Positions 56,251-64,000 of a stretch of DNA of 64,000 bases are shown piece by piece (position 1 is the stretch's first letter; each line of letters starts with the position of its first letter). The translations under genes were made by a program, and so were the position numbers. The stretch is from Lagenorhynchus albirostris. Its lineage: Eukaryota > Chordata > Mammalia > Artiodactyla > Delphinidae. The notes under the pieces are model-generated. The model did not search any database. It had not been told where the DNA came from and was given only the letters and a program-made list of their open reading frames with translations. The DNA is taken from NCBI RefSeq assembly GCF_949774975.1, contig NC_083095.1, positions 73,436,749 through 73,500,748 of the forward strand, written 5' to 3'.

Positions 56251-56331
56251 CAAACACTACACAATTACAGTCCAAAGCAGACAGCTTCCCTGGGTTCTAC
56301 CAAAAAGGCAGGGACAGAAGTGAAGAGGCTA

Positions 56332-56473
56332 GGGATTTCCCTGACGGTCCAGTGGTTCAGCCTCCACACTTCCACTGCAGGGGGCGTGGGTTCAATCCCT
56401 GGCCAGGGAACTAAGATCCCGCGTGCCGCGAGGCGCAGCCAAAACATTAATTAATTAATTAAATTTTTAAAAA
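56332..56473 (+). mobile_element. Short tRNA-derived SINE
   Basis: It starts gggatttccctgacggtccag, has the B-box-like ggttcaatccc, and ends cgcagccaaaacattaattaattaatt. The duplication is agaagtgaagaggcta (56,316-56,331) and agaagtgaggaggcta (56,474-56,489). Confidence 0.95.
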
Positions 56474-56489
56474 AGAAGTGAGGAGGCTA

Positions 56490-58595
56490 AACAGTGTACC
56501 TCCACCCAGAGCTGAGCCTTCACCTAAGGCAATGGGAGCTGTCTCCCTCCCTCTCTGCCTCCCATCATTCCCCTGGTTACCGTGGCGCCCTCGCCATCCA
56601 GCCTGATATAGAGAATTGGTGGATAAACCTAAGGAAATCTCCCAGATATTAGAGCAAAAAAAAGACTGACAAAAACTAGAGAAATAAAAAGAATATTGGA
56701 GCACCAGTCTAGGAAATTCAACACCTGAATGACAGAAGTTTGCGTCAGCATAAAATTAAAACATTTTCAAATAGTTTACTTCCCAGCCCCCTTTCTCAGC
56801 ACTGGAGGATGTGCTCCACCAACACAAGAGAATAAACCAAGAAGTGAAGAGAGATCCCAGCATGACAGCCTTTGGTGTGGGGAAAAATCAAAAGTGGGGA
56901 ATGGGGCTAGTATTTTCATAAACGTTCTTGCAGAATCACTTAACGATTTAACTATCTGCGTGCACATTTGATAATAATAAAGCACGCAAAAGGCAGGTGT
57001 CGAGTAGCTATTTACTGGGGAACAGAGCATTCCAAATGAAGAGGGCTAGGAAGGGGTACATGTCCGGCAGATGGCACCACTGAGCAGCAGGCAAGACAGC
57101 GTGGGAGACAACCAAAGAGCTTGTATGTTGGGTGGATGGTGATAGAAGACAGGCATTCCAGGCACTGCAAGGTTACCTGGTTCTCATTTTAGATCTGGTG
57201 GGAAGACATGTCTGTGCATCACCAGCAGAGACGCGGGTAATGATTGCTGTAAGCGGTGCCGTCAGCAGCCAATGGCCTTTGCACAGAGCTGCAAACCAAG
57301 AGCGGCTGGAAGGCTACTTTATGCCTCCACAGAAGTCAACCTGGGCGGGGCGGGGGGTTGTCCCACCTTCTTCCAGGGAGGCCAGCACCACCTGGCTTGG
57401 AGAGCCAGATGTCCAAGCTCAGGGCAGAGGATGGGGGGGTACAAGCAGGCAGGTTTTGTTTGACCTGGTCTCCTCTCCCTGCCAGGCTTCACCTCCTATG
57501 TCGTCCCAAAAGTCCCCGCCTTGCTCAACACTCAACTTACAGTGCTTTTCCTTTCCTCCCGCTTTTTTCCTTCTGCTGCTTGGCCTTTGTCTTCACAGAA
57601 CCCAATTCAAGGTAAAAAATATGATTCGGACGCCAAACCAACCCATGAGTCTCAATAAGGGCACTTGGTCATTCACTCACAGCGGAATGTGTGATTGGCC
57701 TATCTGCCTGTAAGTATTGATATTATAATATCAAATTATATTATTATGATGATTTATCATCATATCGAGCATCATCAATGTTGTTAGTCATCATTACTGT
57801 GGTTGTTACTGTTATTATTACTGATTGTTGTCATGGTGATTGTTATAAAATATTGAATAAAGTTTCTCTATCTGTGACAAAAAAAAAAAAAATGTCAGCC
57901 CTAAGCCAAGGAAAAGCAGGCTCAGTGCCAGGCAGGGCTGGGCAGGCAGTCCTCAAGGTCCCCAGGTGCATCAGAGTCCAGCCCAGGTCCCAAGGGAAGC
58001 ACTGACACTCATCCCGCAAGCCCAAGTCTGTGTGATCTCAACAATGCCCAGCACTTGTGGGGAGGCACAGAGGAGAGAGGCAGTAGGGCACTAGTAGGGC
58101 AATGTCCCCTAGCCTGGCTGAGAGGGGATCAGACCCCTGATTTAGACAGGGCCTCTTCTCAAAAGCAGCCCAACCCTTCACATCCAGCCCAGCCTCCCGC
58201 TGGACTCAGAGCCCACTGGAAGTCCAGTCACTAGGCAGCCTTGGCTTCCTTCAGCCTGCCCTGGACTTGGGGCTAGGACACCCCCAGCTGGCCACCTTTT
58301 GAGCAAAAATGTGCCTCTCTGCCATGGTCCTGCCCTCAATCCATAAACAAATTGTGCTGTGCACCTACAGTGTCCCAGGCACAGGGAGACAAGAGCAAAT
58401 AAGACAGGTTCAGTGCCTGCCCTATCAGAGCTCACAGTCTATGAGGCTTTGCCTGATTCATGTAATAATCTCATTTTGAAAAATTACAAGATGTGAAGTA
58501 TCATTTGTATAGAATAATGCAAAGTTCACAAATATGATTTCGTTTAACCCCAAAATCAGAGTATGATTAGAGCTGGAACACTAAGACTTATCGCT
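56490..58595. other. Intergenic, no gene recognised
   Basis: Open frames of up to about 190 codons occur at 57,132-57,713 in three overlapping frames, without a recognisable domain or a conserved splice pattern. A stretch rich in 'att' and 'atc' triplets at 57,717-57,880 ends with AATAAA and a run of 13 A (57,880-57,892). That could be the tail of an old retrocopy, but I could not identify a source. Confidence 0.4.
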
Positions 58596-58850
58596 GAAAA
58601 GCTGTATGGTTTCGTGGTTAAGCATGCCAGCTCTGGAACTGACTGCCTAGGTTCAAATCCCAGCTCCACCACTTAGTAGCTATGTACCGACCACAGGCAA
58701 AATAATGTCTTTATGCCTCGGTTTCTTCATGTCTGAAATACAGGTAATTATAGTTCCCAAATCATACAGTTGTTGTTAGCATTAAATGAACCAATATTCT
58801 GCTTAAAACACAGAAGAGCTCAATATAAGTTAGCTATCATTGCTATCACC
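58596..58850 (+). repeat. MIR, nearly complete
   Basis: The text 'ggtttcgtggttaagcatgccagctctggaactgactgcctaggttcaaatcccagctccaccacttagtagctatgta' is a textbook sense MIR, including A- and B-box remnants. It runs to 'gctcaatataagttagctatcattgctat'. Confidence 0.95.
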
Positions 58851-59129
58851 TAATCCAAATTCCTAATTGTGTAATTAGAACCCAGAAAGGTAAAAGGACT
58901 TCTACAGTCATACAAAGTTTCTGACCCTTAACCAAGGTTCTATTCTCTCTGGCACTGATCTTCTTAGGAACTAGAAAATTCACTCAAAGGAACTTAACTT
59001 TCCCACCCGCCACTCTAACCAAATGCTTAAATCTTCCTACCTCATCCTCATCTGGTGATCACCAAGCAAGGTGGCTACTCCACTTTCTAACCATTCAGAT
59101 AAGAAAGTTCTTGAACTAAAATCTGCTCT

Positions 59130-59410
59130 TTGCAAACATGGTACAAAAGGATACATGCACCCCAATGTTCATTGCAGTGCTGTTTACAGTAGCCAAGACA
59201 TGGAAGCAATGTCCATCGACAGAGGAATGGATAAAGAAGATGTGGTACTTATAAACAATGGAATATTACTCAGCCATTAAAAAGAATGAAATAATGCCAT
59301 TTGCAGCAACATGGATGGATCTAGAGATTATCATACTAAGTGAAGTCAGATGGAGAAAGACAAATATCATATGATACAGCTTATATGTGGAATCTAAAAA
59401 AAAAATGAAG
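59130..59410 (+). mobile_element. L1 ORF2 3' fragment
   Basis: Sense L1 text runs from 'aaaaggatacatgcaccccaatgttcattgcag' to 'tatgtggaatctaaaaaaaaa'. It aligns by eye with 28,620-28,885 and 12,690-12,900. It is truncated at both ends. Confidence 0.85.
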
Positions 59411-60037
59411 CAAAAGGTAGGTAACAGAGCAGGGAGGAGGGTGGATCTGAAGAGGTGAGTGGAGAATAGGGCCTTTTTCCTGTCTGCACCCAATCCCTAA
59501 GAGAACCTTCCATTGAGTCCTTTGGCCTGTTCTGTCTCTCACGTCTTTGGTTGACAGTCCTAAAGCCACACCCCTTCCAGGAATCACATCACAAATAAAT
59601 TACTCGCACTCAAGTCTTTGTTATCAGGGTCTGTTTCTGGGAAAACCCAAACTAAGATACCCCCCGAAATCAAGATTTATTAAATCTACTATAATTAGTA
59701 CAATGTGATGTTGATGCAAAGACAATCAATTAGAGCAATTAAACAGAAGGAGTCCAGAAAAAGACACATTCATCTATGGACACGTGGTTTATGACAAAGG
59801 AGGAAATACAGGGCAGTGGGAAAGGACACTCATTTCAGTGCATATTGCTGGGTCAAGTGAATATCCATGGGGAAAAATGAAATTTGACCCCTATCTCACA
59901 CACACACAAACATCAGTTCCAGGTGTCCCACACATTAAAAGTAAAATAATAAAACTTCTAGACAATATGACAGGAGTATCTTTATCACCTTGGGGTTTAG
60001 AAAGATTTCTTCAAGGCACACAAAAATCACTAACCTT

Positions 60038-60237
60038 GGGCTTCCCTGGTGGCACAGTGGTTGAGACTCCGCCTGCCAATGCAGCGGACACGGGTTCGTG
60101 CCCCTGTCCGGGAAGATCCCACATGCCGCGGAGCGGCTGGGCCCGTGAGCCATGGCCGCTGAGCCTGCGCGTCCAGAGCCTGTGCTCCGCAACGGGAGAG
60201 GCCACAACACTGAGAGGCCCGTGTACTGAAAAAAAAA
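60038..60237 (+). mobile_element. CHR-type SINE (short form)
   Basis: It starts gggcttccctggtggcacag and ends cccgtgtactg plus A. The 16-bp duplication aaaaatcactaacctt flanks it (60,022-60,037 and 60,238-60,253). Confidence 0.96.
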
Positions 60238-60259
60238 AAAAATCACTAACCTTAAAACA

Positions 60260-60640
60260 AGTTTCTCAACCTTGCACTATTGATATTTTGAACAGGATAA
60301 ATTTTTGTTGTGGAGGAATGTCCCGTGCATTGTAGGATGTTTAAAAGCATCCCTGGCTTCTACCCACTGATGCCAGTAGCACCACCACCAGTGCCCCAAT
60401 TATGACGACGAAAAATGTCTCCAGAACATTGCCAAATGTTCCCTGGGGGAAATGTTGCCATGTTTGGTGAGGGGGGACAGACACACAGTTAGAATTGAAT
60501 CTCAGATTCAACAACAACAAAAATAGTGTGTGTCCCAAAAATTTCCTGGGAAATAATTAAATTTTTTCATTGTTTATCTGATATTCAGATTTAACTAGAG
60601 GTCCTATATTTTATCTGAAATTCACCCCCAGTTGAGAATT
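60260..60640 (+). mobile_element. MER5A-like hAT DNA transposon
   Basis: It starts 'tttctcaaccttgcactattgatattttgaac' and includes 'gtgcattgtaggatgtttaaaagcatccctggc' and 'aaaatgtctccagaacattgccaaatgttccctgg'. It ends 'agttgagaattactg', so the ends are inverted repeats. About 110 bp near 60,510-60,620 (tttttcattgtttatctgatattcag...) differs from the core and resembles 47,410-47,490. Confidence 0.85.
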
Positions 60641-60970
60641 ACTGTCTTAAAGGAAAAATGATTTGATAAATTGGATTACAAGAAGGACTTCTCATCAAAA
60701 GACATCTTTAAGAGAGTGAAAAGGCAAACCACCCCGTGGAGGAAGATCCTTACAGCACATATGCCAACAAAGGGCTCACATGCAGAATTTATACATAATG
60801 CCTGTCGATCAATAAGAAAAAAAATAAGACAACCCTAAAGAAACACTGACAAGAGACTTGAACAGGAAATTCACAAAATAAGATATTCATCCAAATGGCC
60901 AATAAACATATGAAAGGTACCCAACCTTATTAGTAATCAGGAAAATACAAATTTAAACTACAATGCAACC

Positions 60971-61295
60971 GGGACTTCCCTGGTGGGACAGTGGTTAAGA
61001 ATCCGCCTGCCAATGCAGGGGACACGGGTCTGAGCCCTGGTCCGGGAAGATCCCACATGCCGCGGAGCAACTAAGCTCCATGCGCCACAACTACTGAGCC
61101 CGCGCACCACAACTACTGAAGCCTGGGCGCCTAGAGCCCGTGCTCCACAACAAGAGAAGCCACCACAGTGAGAAGCCTGCGCACCGCAATGAAAAGTAGC
61201 CCCCGCTCATGGGAGCTAGAGAAAGCCTGCGCACAGCAATGAAGACCCAACGCAGCCAAAAATAAAATAAATAAAAATTAATTAATTTTTTAAAA
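60971..61295 (+). mobile_element. CHR-type SINE (long form)
   Basis: It starts gggacttccctggtgggacag and ends cgcagccaaaaataaaataaataaaa with an A/T-rich tail. No clear target duplication was found, so the downstream boundary is uncertain. Confidence 0.9.
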
Positions 61296-61303
61296 AAGTC
61301 TAT

Positions 61304-61366
61304 GGGTTCAAGTCCCAATCTAGGTTTTGGCCAGGTTCGAGTCCCAGCACGTGGGTTCAAGTCCCA
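61304..61366 (+). repeat. Three B-box-like motifs in a row
   Basis: GGGTTCAAGTCCCA at 61,304-61,317, AGGTTCGAGTCCCA at 61,333-61,346 and GGGTTCAAGTCCCA at 61,353-61,366. Each contains the tRNA T-arm / RNA polymerase III B-box pattern GGTTCRAGTCC. They follow the tail of a SINE and are not part of it. Confidence 0.8.
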
Positions 61367-61399
61367 AGTTCACTTCTATGTCCACAAACTCTGGGGTCT

Positions 61400-61980
61400 A
61401 AGGAGACTATGTTAAAAAGGGGGACCAGAGGGGTTCTAGGCTCCTTTATCTGTTGGATCTCCATGTTAGGATCTTGGTTGATTGGTTGATTGGTTGGTTG
61501 GTCCTATCATACTTTAATTAGAAACTATGTGAAATGATGATGTGAATAGCATTTAGCAAATTACATGCCAGAGCCTGAAAGAAGTTGTAAAAATCTGCCC
61601 AAGCAAAATGAAGCAGGGGGCATTCACACAGAGCTGGCATAGGGGAAGGTGCAGAGTTGCCAGCAAACCCCTCATCCTGCCCTGCCCCAGCCCACGCTGA
61701 GAGGAAGATCCCTCCCTGAGTCCTGGCTTCCTGTCCCGCCCCACAGTGATGGCCTGACCACCCAGAGGGACTGTGCTCAACTCCTTTTGCTGTTTCAGGA
61801 AGCAGCTGTGGAGGAAACTGTCCCATTTCAATGAAAGAAGTCCTTGCGATTGCTATAGACTCAGGAGGAACCCTTGTCTTCCTGAAGGGCACCAGCTGCA
61901 CTTGGCCCTACACCCAGATGTGCAGACAGAAATTTCTCAGGTCTTGTTGCCTGGCTCGGATTTGAACGTTTTAACTGCCT
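61400..61980. other. Intergenic, no gene recognised
   Basis: A short (ATTGGTTG)-like run lies at 61,472-61,504. An open frame of about 125 codons lies on the minus strand at 61,518-61,901, with no known motif. Otherwise unique sequence. Confidence 0.4.
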
Positions 61981-61993
61981 AAGTGTCAGATGG

Positions 61994-62217
61994 GGGCTTC
62001 CCTGCTGGCGCAGTGGTTGAGAAGTCCGCCTGCCGATGCAGGGGACACGGGCTTGTGCCCCGGTCCGGGAAGATCCCACATGCCGCGGAGTGGCTGGGCC
62101 CGTGAGCCATGGCTGCTAAGCCTGCATGTCCGGAGCCTGTGCTCCGCAACCGGAGAGGCCACGACAGCGAGAGGCCCGCGTACCGCAAAAAAAAAACAAA
62201 CCAAAAAAAAAACCCCA
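61994..62217 (+). mobile_element. CHR-type SINE (short form)
   Basis: It starts gggcttccctgctggcgcag and ends cccgcgtaccgc, followed by an A tail interrupted by caaacc and cccc. The duplication is aagtgtcagatgg (61,981-61,993) and aagtgtaagatgg (62,218-62,230). Confidence 0.95.
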
Positions 62218-62819
62218 AAGTGTAAGATGGACTTTGAGATCTGCGAACGGTTTAACTTAACTAGATTAGTTGTCAAAGGAGAGGCTGAGGAGGAGGGAGA
62301 AGCTGACCCACCCATCTCCAAAACCCCAGAGCAAAAAGACTCTAAGGCATTACAAACCTGCTCTCCATCAGCCTCCCAGGGGAGGAGGAGTGGTTGCTGG
62401 GATCAGAGCGCTGTCCCTATGTATGTCCCCTCTTACAAGGGGCACAAAGCTCTGGAAGGGATTCCCACCTCACTTCCATGAGGATACTGATGGACCTCCA
62501 CCCTCCTGAATCTGTGGTCTAAAGGCATCTGATTTAGCAGACTCTCCTCCCCCTCTCCCCACAACTCCCCACCCCCGCACTGTCCCAGGTATTGTCTCCT
62601 GTCAACCAGGCCTCTGGGTTACAAAGACTGACTGACAAAGCACAAGATAGCCTCAGTCCCAAAGCACACTTTGTTTTTGGTCTCTGGAGAGTTCTTTTAT
62701 TTTCTAGCTAACTCGACAATGCATTTAAGTGAAGATGTGTTCAATTCTATCCAGCATATCCATTTGTAACGGGAGTGTTTCAGGATACATATGCCACAAA
62801 GTGTTCCTTCCACATATTT

Positions 62820-63085
62820 CTTTATATATATATATTTTTTAAATATTTATTTATTTGGCTGCACTGGGTCTTAGTTGCGGCATGTGGGATCTTCGTTGCT
62901 GTGTGCAGTATCTTCGTTGAGGCATGCGGGATCTTTAGTAGCAGCATGCAGATTCTTTATTTGCGGCATGCTAACTCTTAGTTGCAGCATGCATGTGGGA
63001 TCTAGTTCCCTAACCAGGGATCAAACCCAGGCCCCCTGCACTGGGAGCACAGAGTCTTAACCACTGGACCACCAGGGAATTTTCC
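62820..63085 (-). mobile_element. Old CHR-type SINE, antisense
   Basis: The reverse SINE reads from the tail 'ttaaatatttatttatttggctgcactggg' to the 5' end 'ccactggaccaccagggaa'. The 10-bp duplication ccacatattt flanks it (62,810-62,819 and 63,086-63,095). Confidence 0.9.
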
Positions 63086-63289
63086 CCACATATTTTTAAA
63101 AGACCATTCCACTTGCAGTGTGTGGAACAGTTTGGAGGGAGAAAAACATGCTGAAGCAGAAATCTATTAAAGAGACTACTGCAGAAAATAGACCAAAGAG
63201 GATAATAACTTGAAGAACAGTCATGGTGGCAGAGATAGAAATACATGGATCTGGGAGATATTTAGTAAGTAAAATCAAAAGTGTTTTAG

Positions 63290-63930
63290 ATATCCAAGAA
63301 GATATATCCAGTGGGAAGTTTTTATAGGATTCAGGAGCTCTGAGGCTCTCCTATAGTTCATAGGCGATTCGGGAAGTCTTCTTTGAAACAACTGGTAACC
63401 GAATTCACCGAGGTAGATTCTTGGGAGAAAGTGCACAATGGGAAGAAAGGAAGATCCGTAGGACCCAGCTTTGAGGAATATCAACATTGTAAGACCTTAG
63501 AGGAGGTGGAGCAAGCAACACAGACTGAATAAAGTTGGGCGAAAGACCCAGAAGAGAGTGTGGCTTTCCTTGAGGCTGAGAAAAGAGCATTTCCAAAGGA
63601 AGGGAGGAGTCAGCAAGTGTCCAGTGATACAGAGGTCAAGAAAAACGACTGAAAACTAGGCGTTAGTTTTGGTGACACGTGGGAAATTAGTGATATTGGC
63701 GAGAGGGACAATGAATGATAAAGGCAAAGCCAGATGGATGTGAAGTAGAAGTAGAAAATGGACACCACTCTTTTAAGAAGTTTGGCTATGAAGGTGAAGA
63801 GAAAGATAGGACATTAGCGGAGGAAGAGGGCTGGAGAAGGGTTATTTTAAGTCGAGGGGAACTTGAGAACGTTTAAATGCCGACAGGAAGGAGCCGGAAC
63901 AGGGAGAAGAAAAGGTGAAATAATAGGCCG
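63290..63930. repeat. Old mammalian interspersed repeat, family not named
   Basis: The phrase order 'gaggaatatcaacattgtaagaccttagaggaggtggagcaagcaac', 'agagtgtggctttccttgaggc', 'acactcttttaagaagtttggctatgaaggtgaagag' and 'gaacgtttaaatgccgacaggaaggagcc' recurs throughout mammalian genomes. I recognise the family but cannot name it with certainty. It is non-coding. Confidence 0.6.
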
Positions 63931-64000
63931 GGTAGAGAGAAATCCATTGTACCTCTGGACGGATTCTCTTGTACTACGTATCCACCAAACTGAAGTGACA

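Larger units (their letters stand above)
59640..60970 (+). mobile_element. Old L1 ORF2 region interrupted by a SINE and a MER5-like element
   Basis: Blocks 59,690-60,037 and 60,650-60,970 carry diverged sense L1 ORF2 text ('gacaaaggaggaaatacagggcagtggg'; 'acttctcatcaaaagacatc'; 'catccaaatggccaataaacatatg'). The MER5-like DNA transposon and a young SINE lie between them, giving the order of insertion. Confidence 0.7.

Noticed and set aside
57132..57713. Overlapping open frames of 119-193 codons on the plus strand
   Set aside because: No recognisable domain, no splice-flanked structure and no similarity to neighbours. Moderate GC content makes long chance frames plausible.

Overview
The window is mammalian nuclear DNA from a cetacean, most likely a toothed whale. 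The clearest sign is about twenty copies of tRNA-derived SINEs that begin near 'gcttccctggtggcgcagtgg' and end in A-rich tails. These are CHR-type cetacean SINEs, several with perfect target-site duplications. L1 elements with cetartiodactyl-type 3' UTRs, a cetartiodactyl-type ERV LTR, MIR and MER5-like relics, and a mariner MITE fit the same picture. Every gene-like structure is a multi-exon eukaryotic gene or a retrocopy. There are no bacterial genes, CRISPR arrays or operons.

The locus is the mast-cell chymase / granzyme serine protease cluster. Three protease genes or remnants are visible. (1) A granzyme B/H-like remnant on the minus strand (20.6-21.7 kb) keeps exon 1 and part of exon 3. 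A solo LTR lies about 240 bp upstream of it in the same orientation. (2) A five-exon chymase paralogue on the plus strand (33.3-36.5 kb) has residues typical of the beta-chymases known best from rodents. Two SINEs stacked at one target site in exon 2, several stops, indels and a damaged splice acceptor have destroyed it. (3) A well-preserved mast cell chymase gene, CMA1, on the plus strand (49.0-51.8 kb), has a TATA box, five exons with good splice sites and a poly(A) signal. A one-base deletion in exon 4 removes the catalytic Ser195 from the reading frame. All three readable proteases of the segment therefore appear broken. A processed RAP1B pseudogene (43.6-44.8 kb) is the only other recognisable gene copy.

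Layout: 0.4-3.3 kb, old L1 with inserted SINE and DNA transposon; 3.3-19.8 kb, a nest of three large L1s, including a probable twin-primed (inverted) L1 whose tail region received a second L1; 20-22.4 kb, granzyme remnant plus LTR; 23.3-29.3 kb, L1 and SINE mosaic; 29.3-33 kb, mostly unique sequence; 33-36.5 kb, beta-chymase-like pseudogene; 37-43 kb, SINE cluster and a MaLR-like LTR; 43.6-44.8 kb, RAP1B retrocopy; 45-49 kb, unique sequence with MIRs; 49-52 kb, CMA1; 52-64 kb, intergenic sequence with repeats. Four diverged copies of an unnamed module of about 200-270 bp (38.6, 43.0, 52.8 and 56.1 kb) flank the two chymase genes in pairs. This suggests that the gene and its flank were duplicated together.

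I found no clear novel molecular system. The strongest observations are the concerted loss of the chymase-type proteases, a beta-chymase-like fossil outside rodents, and several informative retrotransposition structures: SINE 3' transductions, repeated SINE landing at the same sites, and twin priming. All calls were made by reading the sequence without alignment tools, so repeat boundaries are good to roughly 5-30 bp unless target-site duplications fix them.
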